A stretch of DNA of 64,000 bases, taken from Gracilaria gracilis. Taxonomy: Eukaryota; Rhodophyta; Florideophyceae; Gracilariales; Gracilariaceae. Below, one piece after another: positions 56,953-64,000 of this stretch. Below the pieces are notes generated by a model. The model was not told the DNA's origin. It did no database searches and worked only from the letters and a program-made list of their open reading frames with translations. The number at the start of each line of letters is the position of its first letter. The stretch's first letter is position 1. The translations under genes and the position numbers were made by a program. The stretch covers positions 1-64,000 of the forward strand of contig JARGSG010000066.1 in NCBI GenBank assembly GCA_030374805.1, given 5' to 3'.

Positions 56953-57276
56953 TGAGAACAAGAGCTCGCCAGAGGCAAGAATGTTGTGAAGGGAGACGTA
57001 AAATATGTGTTGAAAGTGCGCAGTAGCACTTGACGCGGCAGGAAGGAAATGGAAGCTTTCTTTTCGAGAGGCGGTGTTGCGCTTGAGCCGGTGAAGTCAA
57101 GCCTTGGCCCTCTCTCTCCGCTGGAAGCATGGAAAGAGAGCGAGGGCGGTTTATTTGGGTGGAGACGTAAGGGAGTGAGCTCTTGCGGGTTCTGTCATTC
57201 GGCGTCTCAGCGCTCAAGGAGAACAATTCATCCGGGATATGCCGATATTCTAGCGATGGTTGGCAAAAGACGCGCA

Positions 57277-57779
57277 TGTTAATTAGTGAATCAGAGCTGC
57301 AATAAGTAAGTTATGGACACGAACGAGTGCAATGGCGTGACGCTCGACGGCACTCGAGGTCCCTCGCCTGCGGCTCGAGACCACTGTGCTCGTCTCGGTG
57401 CAGGCCACATCACACTACCTTCGATGTCGAGAGAAACTTCATTCGCCAACCTGACCTCTCACAGGGTGGAAGGAACTGATGATTTGGCAATCGTTTCTCG
57501 AGTACAACGTCACGCAATGCCAACTCGTACCTAACAACCGTCGGTACCTTTGTTACAGAGTGCTTTTAAGTACGGGAAATGCTCACACGACTATTTATAC
57601 TCTTGTCTTTGATAATAAAAGCCTCACAAACTCAAATAGTAAGGGTTATCTACACTGGCGAAAACCGCTACAGCGCAATGTTACGCACACGAACGGTACT
57701 TCAGGTCTCTTGGTATGAGCGGGAACCAAAGCAATGGATTCAACCTAGTCCAAGATCACTGCTGCCCCTATAACTCCCA
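57277..57779. other. Spacer upstream of the GTPase gene
   Basis: No gene is supported. It includes Ser/Arg-type low-complexity words and a gctcgagacc-type partial inverted repeat near 57340-57400. It would hold the distal promoter of the 54943-56952 gene. Confidence 0.45.
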
Positions 57780-58391
57780 ATGCGTTTAGTTTTCTTCTTC
57801 ACTTTGTTCGTCTTTCTTCTAACGAGAAGCCACAAGTTATTCGATTCTGTTGGCAGTTTTCGGTGGCACACCGCATTGATCCCTCCCGAAGATGGCTCAA
57901 CATCCTTAAACTCGACATCCACCCCATACTGCACATCTCATTATTCACAGGAAGACTCTAATTGCGTCGACGTCGTGCCGCATCGCCCAAGATGGCTTTG
58001 CAGCACGACCAAGTATATCCCAGATTCTTTTCAACAGCTGAGAATGGATTCAGGCGTATTCGACAGCCAGCCTCTCCTTCTCTCTGTTGATGTACATACC
58101 GACGACATCTCAATTAATCTTGCATTCTCGGCAGCCAGTTTACTATACGCTGTCTTAACCGTGGGATGGATAATCGCGTCGTCTGTATTCTTCAATGGCT
58201 TCCAATGGCGACAGACCACCAATTCCCGGTTGTACCTCATCATTAAAGTCGATACTTTCTCCGTCAAGGACAACTTGCTTCATGCACGGAGATCGCCTTG
58301 TAACAACTACAACAGCAATAACAGCTACGACAGCAGCGATAATACCACCAACTACGCGACCAACGTTAAAGGATCCGTTTTCATCTTCTGA
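57780..58391 (+). CDS. Possible small secreted/membrane protein
   Basis: From ATG 57780 the protein begins with a strong signal peptide (MRLVFFFTLFVFLLTRSH), followed by a luminal stretch with four cysteines and a hydrophobic helix near residue 130-150 (SLLYAVLTVGWIIASSVFF). The last 80 residues lie antisense to the 3' end of the glycosylation-repeat gene, and their Asn/Ser runs are just the complement of its transmembrane part. The front half may therefore be real and the tail read-through, or the whole may be chance. No family recognised. Confidence 0.3.
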   Translation: MRLVFFFTLFVFLLTRSHKLFDSVGSFRWHTALIPPEDGSTSLNSTSTPYCTSHYSQEDSNCVDVVPHRPRWLCSTTKYIPDSFQQLRMDSGVFDSQPLLLSVDVHTDDISINLAFSAASLLYAVLTVGWIIASSVFFNGFQWRQTTNSRLYLIIKVDTFSVKDNLLHARRSPCNNYNSNNSYDSSDNTTNYATNVKGSVFIF

Positions 58392-59480
58392 ACTGGGGCC
58401 TTCCCTCACTGGTACTCCAGTGCTCGCAGTGTTTGATGCGGATGACGTGTTCTGTGGTTTGGATTGCGTATTTGAGCCGTTTCCCATCGTTTCAGCGGCT
58501 GTACTATTAGTTATTGGTGAGGTCATTGTCGAGTTTGGAGAGGAGGCTATCGTTCCGTTTTCGGAGACCATTGTCGGTTTTGGAGCGGAGGCCATGGTTC
58601 CGTTTCCGGAGACCATTGTCGGTTTTGGAGCGGAGGCCACCGTTCCGTTCTCGGACACCATTGCCGGTTTTGGAGCGGAGGCCATGGTTCCGTTTCCGGA
58701 GACCATTGTCGGTTTTGGAGCGGAGGCCACCGTTCCGTTCTCGGACACTATTGTCGGTTTTGGAGCGGAGGCCATGGTTCCGTTTCCGGAGACCATTGTC
58801 GGTTTTGGAGCGGAGGCCACCGTTCCGTTCTCGGACACCATTGCCGGTTTTGGAGCGGAGGCCATGGTTCCGTTTCCGGAGACCATTGTCGGTTTTGGAG
58901 CGGAGGCCACCGTTCCGTTCTCGGACACTATTGCCGGTTTTGGAGCGGAGGCCATGGTTCCGTTTCCGGAGACCATTGTCGGTTTTAGAGCGGAGGCCAT
59001 GGTTCCGTTTCCGGAGACCATTGTCGGTTTTGGAGCGGAAGCCACCGTTCCGTTCTCGGACACCATTGCCGGTTTTGGAGCGGAGGCCATGGTTCCGTTT
59101 CCGGAGACCATTGTCGGTTTTGGAGCGGAGGCCATGGTTCCGTTCTCGGAGACCATTGTCGAGTTTGGAGCGGAGGCCATGGTTCCGTTCTCGGAGACCA
59201 TTGTCGAGTTTGGAGCGGAGGCCATCGTTCCGTTTTTGGGGATCATTGTCGGTTTTGGAGAGAAAGCTATCGTTCCGTTCTTGCAGACCATAGTGCAGTT
59301 CGGTGGTATGGTTAAGGAGATACCTGCTGAAGTTGTCTTCTCAGACTCAGCGTCATTTTGCCTTAAAGCAACCCAATTTTTGTCCAAGATAACCGTTCTA
59401 CGAGAGACAGAAGAAGGAGGGACACGGTTTAGACATAAAAACCAGAGAGCAACACATGGGAACAGCGTTTGCGGAGGCAT
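58155..59480 (-). CDS. Type I membrane protein with 17 NGT glycosylation repeats
   Basis: ATG 59480 begins a signal peptide (MPPQTLFPCVALWFLC). After about 55 residues come 17 tandem 15-residue units of the form TMVSGNGTMASAPKP. Every unit has one N-G-T sequon, so 17 N-glycosylation sites are evenly spaced, and the Ser/Thr/Pro content could add O-glycans. Then a Ser/Asn linker (TQSKPQNTSSASNTAS), a transmembrane helix (GGIIAAVVAVIAVVVVT) and a 45-residue acidic cytosolic tail (GESIDFNDEVQPGIGG). Total 441 residues. It looks like a cell-surface or cell-wall-linked mucin-like protein. It lies between two divergent AIG1-like GTPase genes. The 433-residue frame on the opposite strand exists only because the repeat has no stops on that strand. 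Confidence 0.78.
   Translation of the reverse strand: MPPQTLFPCVALWFLCLNRVPPSSVSRRTVILDKNWVALRQNDAESEKTTSAGISLTIPPNCTMVCKNGTIAFSPKPTMIPKNGTMASAPNSTMVSENGTMASAPNSTMVSENGTMASAPKPTMVSGNGTMASAPKPAMVSENGTVASAPKPTMVSGNGTMASALKPTMVSGNGTMASAPKPAIVSENGTVASAPKPTMVSGNGTMASAPKPAMVSENGTVASAPKPTMVSGNGTMASAPKPTIVSENGTVASAPKPTMVSGNGTMASAPKPAMVSENGTVASAPKPTMVSGNGTMASAPKPTMVSENGTIASSPNSTMTSPITNSTAAETMGNGSNTQSKPQNTSSASNTASTGVPVREGPSSEDENGSFNVGRVVGGIIAAVVAVIAVVVVTRRSPCMKQVVLDGESIDFNDEVQPGIGGLSPLEAIEEYRRRDYPSHG
58528..59295. repeat. 45-bp coding minisatellite, 17 units
   Basis: Units such as gagaccattgtcggttttg... repeat head to tail. Adjacent units alternate between two variants (Gly-NGT and Glu-NGT), giving a 90-bp higher-order period in the middle. 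This alternation suggests recent expansion by unequal exchange of unit pairs. Confidence 0.92.
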
Positions 59481-60098
59481 TCTTTGCTCCAACTGATGGA
59501 ATGGGAAAACGATGTGAATTGGGAGAGAAGGAAACAGGAGATTTTGGATACCGTTTCTCTATTGTGAACTACGGGTAATCGGTGTAACCGATTCACCATC
59601 CTGGTGAACTCAAACAATCGGAAGCCATCGTTCATACCACAGCGTACGAAGTAAACGACTCTGCCCAAAGTTTGAAATTCCTCTTGTCATTCTTTGGAGC
59701 GTCGAGTGATTGCCCTAACGTGACTCCTTGCATGTGACATGTTAGGCAGGCATTAAAGGCCTTTAATGGGGATTAAAGGTTGCTTAGTTGCTGTTATTTT
59801 CATCTGCTTTGGTGTGCGGCCACCATCATCATGGTGTACACTTGCGGACAGCTTGCAGCCAAAATTTAAACAACGAAGCACTTGCGACAAGTAGCGTGTC
59901 GCAAGAGGGACAGAAGTGGAACGTCTGACTCTCGTCACGCGCACACCCCGTATCATCTGCGTGTTCTGGAGACCTTTTGTGGTTAACATTCATTACTTCA
60001 CATGGTAACTTACCGTTGGTACCGTTGTTACCAAAAGGTTGCGTTCTTACAGCTTGAGAGGCCTCTGTGATTGCTGTAGGATATCATCATGCTAGGCC

Positions 60099-62135
60099 AT
60101 GATGGCTAGCACCTTCGGCCTTACCTTTTGGGTTTTTGTTTTTGCTCTGCCAAAGTCGCATGCATCATCCTGCTCAGCTTTCGACTTTCTCGTTATGGAA
60201 GCGGTAACCATATTTCCGTCCCTGGTGAATTCATCAGCCAAAACTTTCCGTCTTTTCAAGTCTTATTTCCATTTCAAGAATGATGTGGACTTTAACGCCT
60301 TGAAACGACTCTCTTCGGCAGACCGGCTCGCTGAAAGTCGCAACTTCACCAATTGTGGCTGGCCCTCTAATATGCAGGCACACCAATCCACACCATTGAT
60401 GCGCGCCGTCTATGATTGTCTTGACGCTGTGTACAGCTTTCTTGCCGCTGCAGAATCGGAGCAATCCCAGCCTGGAGAAATTGCATTTTTTTCAGTTCAA
60501 CTTCAAGCTCGTGAAGGAGAACACCACAATGCAGCCGTTCTTGCGTGCCATAGCATACGACTGAGTTCCAAGCACTCAGAAGCGGAGGCATTCGAGCAGG
60601 TTTGCGCCTTTGTTAAAGCTGTTCATCAACTCGCAGAGGCTGATGAAGAAACGTCCAACAACCGTCATCTATGTGTCGAAGCAAACGTCATGGACGATCC
60701 GCGCCATCAGAGAGCGGAATATGAGAATGACGAGATCATCTCATTGGCGTTCTTGACGGCCAGCTCATTAATTCAGCTTGCCGGCTCACAACATGATGGC
60801 ACGTTCATAAAACTGGTCCCTGGTCATATGCCTGTGAGCGCTTCATCTGGCAGTTCAGTGTACATTAAAGCTAGATGGAAAGAGTACCCGTCACAGTGTT
60901 ACAAGGTAGCGTCTCAAGTGAGAAATGTGCTTGACGACAGCACTGTGCAATATAGAGACTTTGCCCAAGTGCTGCAGAACATTGACGTCGAGGAGGAAAC
61001 TAAGAACGTACTTTTTATCGGCTCCACAGGTTCCGGAAAGTCACACTCTGCACGTTGGCTTATAAGTCAACTTGGTGGTTCACCTGAGCAGCGCTTCCAG
61101 ACCTCTAGGAGCAGCTCCCTGACTTCCCATTTGGATTTTGTGCAGCAAGGCGATATTCGTGTCTGGGACACACCAGGACTCCATGATGCGTACAATCGAG
61201 ATGCTGAATACTTACCCGAACTGGAGCGGCACCTGATGGATATGGGCTTCATTAGTGCAATTGTTTTATGTTTCAATTCAATATGCCGTATCAGTGCTAT
61301 GGAACGCTACACCATCGATATGTACTCTAATCTTCTCGGAGAAGTTGCCGATCGTCTGATAGTATTTGTGAATGGACAACCTACCTCTGTGACCAACATT
61401 CAGCGTCAAACCTTGATTCGCTCTTTGTCAAAGAATGCTAAAATCCGTGTGGATTCCGAGCAAATTTTTGACATGGGACCTAACAGCACCAAACAGAAAG
61501 AGAATTGCGATGCTGCATTTGGCCTTTTGCGATTGTTTTGCGACAGGAAGCCGCTAAAAGCTGGCCCCATGGATCGATTGCTGAAAGGACTGGTGGAAAT
61601 TCAAACGCTTTGTAGTGACAAAGCTATTGCTGAAGCAAAAGAAAAGCTACTGTTCTACTCCGCGGAGGCGTTGAGAAAACGGCTGGTAGCTCCCAAGCGC
61701 TCACATCCACTGAGACTCTGTCCAAGTTTGGGGAATTCGCTCATCTTGAGTGACGGTAAGATGCACTTGCTTGGCCAGAATGCACCAGTCATCGTCGAGC
61801 ACCACCTCGAGGTGCCGACAAAGATGCGCCAGAATTTTCTGGCGAGGATTAATTTGGTGTTCAAAGGAGTGTTCTTCAAGGGAAAAGAGGCTGAAGAAGT
61901 TATCAACATTGTGAAAAAATTCAGACTTGTGTTCCGCAGCTTGCCTGCTGACCAAGGTCAAAGCAGCAGGAAGGGTAAGAATGCCACGGTGATGAAGCTG
62001 TCATATCAGCTGTGGAATGTAGATGACGCTCTGTCGGATGATGTGCGGGACTTTGCACTGCACATTATGGGTGAGGATAAGAAAAGGTATGTTACAGTGT
62101 TCAAATCAATGAGAGAGAATTCCGTCACAGAGTAA
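60099..62135 (+). CDS. AIG1/GIMAP-like GTPase, paralogue 2, with signal-like N-terminus
   Basis: A 678-residue frame from ATG 60099. Residues 1-26 look like a signal peptide (MMASTFGLTFWVFVFALPKS); a later ATG at residue 33 would remove it. The helical N-terminal domain corresponds to that of the 54943 gene. The G domain reads NVLFIGSTGSGKSHSARWLI (P-loop 308-315), SSSLTSHLDF, RVWDTPGLHDAY (G3 357-360), ISAIVLCFNSICRI and FVNGQPTS in the G4 position, again not TKxD. The C-terminal helical part matches paralogue 1 (MDRLLKGLVEIQTL; AEALRKRLVAPKRSHPL; LSYQLWNVDDALSDDV). The two genes are clearly duplicates in divergent orientation, 3.1 kb apart, with the repeat membrane gene between. Function unknown; possibly surface or immunity related. 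Confidence 0.82.
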   Translation: MMASTFGLTFWVFVFALPKSHASSCSAFDFLVMEAVTIFPSLVNSSAKTFRLFKSYFHFKNDVDFNALKRLSSADRLAESRNFTNCGWPSNMQAHQSTPLMRAVYDCLDAVYSFLAAAESEQSQPGEIAFFSVQLQAREGEHHNAAVLACHSIRLSSKHSEAEAFEQVCAFVKAVHQLAEADEETSNNRHLCVEANVMDDPRHQRAEYENDEIISLAFLTASSLIQLAGSQHDGTFIKLVPGHMPVSASSGSSVYIKARWKEYPSQCYKVASQVRNVLDDSTVQYRDFAQVLQNIDVEEETKNVLFIGSTGSGKSHSARWLISQLGGSPEQRFQTSRSSSLTSHLDFVQQGDIRVWDTPGLHDAYNRDAEYLPELERHLMDMGFISAIVLCFNSICRISAMERYTIDMYSNLLGEVADRLIVFVNGQPTSVTNIQRQTLIRSLSKNAKIRVDSEQIFDMGPNSTKQKENCDAAFGLLRLFCDRKPLKAGPMDRLLKGLVEIQTLCSDKAIAEAKEKLLFYSAEALRKRLVAPKRSHPLRLCPSLGNSLILSDGKMHLLGQNAPVIVEHHLEVPTKMRQNFLARINLVFKGVFFKGKEAEEVINIVKKFRLVFRSLPADQGQSSRKGKNATVMKLSYQLWNVDDALSDDVRDFALHIMGEDKKRYVTVFKSMRENSVTE

Positions 62136-62460
62136 CCTTTGGAAGATTGTGTTCTCGAGCGTGTCTGTGCTGTATGATACATCTAGTATATATATATATG
62201 TACGTGGAGTCAGGAAGCCACTCTGAATGAAGGGGAGCGTAGCGATTTACAAATACATCCGCTCACACTTCGTCCGCACCCCTCTCCAGCCAGGTCAACA
62301 GAATCGCCATCATGGTCTATGGTGATGATAAGACAGCGGCCACCGAATTCAAGGCCTTTCTGCGGAAAAAGAGCATTCACCGTTCTCGAAAGCTTTCCCC
62401 CAATTAGCCATAGCAGCTGATCTCCATAAAGAAGAAGTCGTTGAATGGCTTGTCCTTGTA
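62136..62460. other. Spacer between convergent genes
   Basis: A short (ta)n-like tract near 62186-62200 and no supportable gene. It separates the 3' ends of the GTPase gene and the unknown membrane protein. Confidence 0.5.
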
Positions 62461-63237
62461 TTAGATCACGTGATCACACCCCTCAAAGCTAGAGACCACA
62501 ACCTGTTCTTCATCCGTACGTGTATATCCGAAATGACCTGTATGTCCAAGCGCAAAACGCGTTAGACGCAGTTCCGCCGCATGCCATTTAGGAGCGTTCG
62601 ACTCTTGACTGGAGCGAACTTCAACATAATCTTCCAGAACCATCTGAGATACAAGATACCCTGCTTCTTCGAATCCGACGCCGAACCATTTCGACATCAC
62701 TAATCGCAAAAGCCACAAAACTACCACCATAATGAGCAAGGTGCCATGCGCAATGCGATTAAGGCCTATGGTAGCTATTACTGCAGAGCCATTCCTTGAG
62801 AACCCATTTTCGCCATCATGTACCCAGGGCGCACCGGATGAGTTTCTTTCCAACGGCAGTGCTCTCAACTGCTCGGTGAGCGCGCTGGCCATAATATCCT
62901 GGGACACCTCTCGTGGCAGTAGTTGAGAATACAATATGTAGATCTTGCCATAAGGGGAGGCGAGTATGCCGGAGTCGCTACCTTCACGGAATAGAGTAAG
63001 GCTGCCTTCAAACTCGGCACCCAACGTGTTCAGAGCGTCACCAACGATCGATTTGAATACTTGCACACTGTGCTCGAACTGCAGGTCTGGTCGCAATGGT
63101 GCCAGATGAAGGACGTGACGACTAAGCGAGTTGATCATCACTTGCACCCGCAAGTTGGTAATACTGAACTCGGCCGTACGTTCGATGCGCAACATATGCT
63201 GATTACTGTCTGCGTCAAAGACAAACGCAACGGTCAT
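62461..63237 (-). CDS. Unknown single-pass membrane protein
   Basis: The first ATG is at 63237 (MTVAFVFDADSNQHMLRIER); the open frame itself extends back to a TAA at 63313-63315. The residues form a mixed alpha/beta region (VFKSIVGDALNTLGAEFEGS; KIYILYSQLLPREVSQDIM), two possible N-glycosylation sites (ERNSSGAP, SRNGSAV), then one strong membrane helix (HGTLLIMVVVLWLLRLVMSK) and a 60-residue tail. The upstream ATG frame at 63313-63717 is in the same reading frame and separated only by that single TAA, so the two may be one gene whose first part is cut off by a stop. I do not recognise the family. It faces the GTPase gene. Confidence 0.55.
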   Translation of the reverse strand: MTVAFVFDADSNQHMLRIERTAEFSITNLRVQVMINSLSRHVLHLAPLRPDLQFEHSVQVFKSIVGDALNTLGAEFEGSLTLFREGSDSGILASPYGKIYILYSQLLPREVSQDIMASALTEQLRALPLERNSSGAPWVHDGENGFSRNGSAVIATIGLNRIAHGTLLIMVVVLWLLRLVMSKWFGVGFEEAGYLVSQMVLEDYVEVRSSQESNAPKWHAAELRLTRFALGHTGHFGYTRTDEEQVVVSSFEGCDHVI

Positions 63238-63312
63238 GATGTCATCGCTGATATGTGGTGGTAGCGATGTGGAAGACGAGGAGACGCAACGTAGCAACTC
63301 ACCAGCATTGCT

Positions 63313-63717
63313 TTAGGCACGTGCGGGGCCAAGGAAATTGTCACAAGTGCTGTTGGTGAGAGGTGGGAAGATTTTGGGCGTTGACGAGGAAGGTCGGGCT
63401 AGACGGCAGTCGAAACCGACTTGTGTATTGACGTCGTGCAGACTGTTTGTGCCGGCGGAGATGGCACCAAACTCAATGAGCAGAAGCACGGCGCGTGTGG
63501 TGGTGGGCACAACAAGTTTGGAAAATTTGTGCTTGACGGGCGGAAGTGCTGGGGCTGCTGTGGAGGAGATGTTGTTGGGTTGGTGTACATATGGTTGGTC
63601 ACAGGCGTGTGAGACTGCAAGATGAGGTTTTGAGGTGAAGAATCTGCGTGGCTGATGACCCGATATGAGGTGTGATGGCCACTCGCGACCTGTGAAAAGA
63701 CGGGTAAGACCTCTCAT
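63313..63717 (-). CDS. Possible 5' part of the same gene, with mitochondrial-like N-terminus
   Basis: ATG 63717 opens a 134-residue frame (MRGLTRLFTGREWPSHLISG, then HQPRRFFTSK). The start is rich in Arg and Ser and lacks runs of acidic residues, with an RRFFTS cleavage-like site, as in mitochondrial presequences. A VLLLIEFGAISAG segment follows. The frame ends in TAA six codons before the open frame of the downstream membrane protein resumes in the same phase. It could be a separate small protein, an upstream exon, or the first part of one gene with a nonsense change. Confidence 0.38.
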   Translation of the reverse strand: MRGLTRLFTGREWPSHLISGHQPRRFFTSKPHLAVSHACDQPYVHQPNNISSTAAPALPPVKHKFSKLVVPTTTRAVLLLIEFGAISAGTNSLHDVNTQVGFDCRLARPSSSTPKIFPPLTNSTCDNFLGPARA

Positions 63718-64000
63718 GGAGGACAGACGTGAGAAGATGATGTATCTGTCGATGGCACGCTTGTTGAGCGTGTTTGATGGAAAGAGAATGAGTCGCGCTA
63801 TGTCCTCCGACAGTTAGAGAACGAAAAGACAAGTCGTTGTTAGATATGATTAAGGAATAGCCGTCACGGTTTTTGGCCTTCTTTAAGAGAGAGAAATATC
63901 TCTAGATAGAACTACTGCCGCCTCGAAATCAGGGGCGGCTGACCATAATAAAGAAGAAGAAGAAGAGCCGCCTCCATCCCTACTCGCGTCCTGGGTGGTT
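63718..64000. other. Right-edge flank, no gene seen
   Basis: Contains purine-rich tracts (aagaagaagaagaagag near 63953) and no supportable frame. It would be the promoter side of the leftward gene. Confidence 0.5.

Noticed and set aside
58195-59496. 433-residue plus-strand frame opposite the repeat membrane protein
   Set aside because: It exists because the 45-bp repeat lacks stops on that strand. The minus-strand protein has a signal peptide, sequons and a membrane helix, so that strand is the gene.
62461-63297. GPI-transamidase subunit identity for the membrane protein
   Set aside because: Membrane topology is loosely similar but none of the family's motifs were found, so the gene is left unnamed.

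Overview
The window is eukaryotic nuclear DNA, most probably from an intron-poor multicellular red alga (a Chondrus-like florideophyte). That is inference. Host genes are uninterrupted single reading frames, and convergent neighbours lie only tens of bases apart. One gene encodes an RNA polymerase III subunit (RPC6/RPC34). Relics of an SDP1-type lipase, a SPINDLY-type protein and a plant/algal-type ketopantoate-reductase-like protein are present. Most of the rest is transposable-element DNA of many DNA-transposon superfamilies. I saw no LTR, reverse transcriptase, integrase, capsid or envelope gene, no rRNA or tRNA gene, and no CRISPR array.

Layout. 1-2723: end of a piggyBac element with a degraded transposase, stopping at a TTAA site. 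2767-6161: two truncated host-gene relics back to back (DUF3336/patatin lipase, then a SPINDLY-like TPR block). 6.4-9.8 kb: AT-richer, gene-poor DNA with a hairpin and diverged ~250 bp repeats. 9.85-23.2 kb: large degraded element A. 23.2-25.3 kb: junction with hairpins and direct repeats. 25.4-42.1 kb: large degraded element B. 44.3-49.6 kb: Harbinger, Tc1/mariner and pogo-type transposons in a row; the pogo one has an intact frame. 49.8-53.9 kb: repeat-rich DNA with two related ~120 bp foldback elements. 54.0-63.7 kb: the host gene island, with RPC6, two divergent AIG1/GIMAP-like GTPase paralogues, a glycosylation-repeat membrane protein between them, and an unknown membrane protein.

The striking find is the A/B element class. 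Element B pairs a Plavaka-type (EnSpm/CACTA clade) transposase with four to five further genes in mirrored order. They are a disordered/helical protein, a fusion of a DPPY-type amino-methyltransferase with a SET domain, a ParB-like protein running into a 2-oxoglutarate/Fe(II) dioxygenase-like protein, a cargo gene, and a small coiled-coil protein. Element A has the same order in opposite orientation, with only modest protein similarity to B. A lacks the transposase in this window, and its cargo slot holds a ketopantoate-reductase-like gene where B has a membrane protein. The MTase-SET and ParB/dioxygenase genes diverge from a shared intergenic region rich in palindromes. This looks like a giant DNA transposon lineage carrying its own DNA- and chromatin-modification kit; both copies are degraded. 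Functions are inferred from motifs only.
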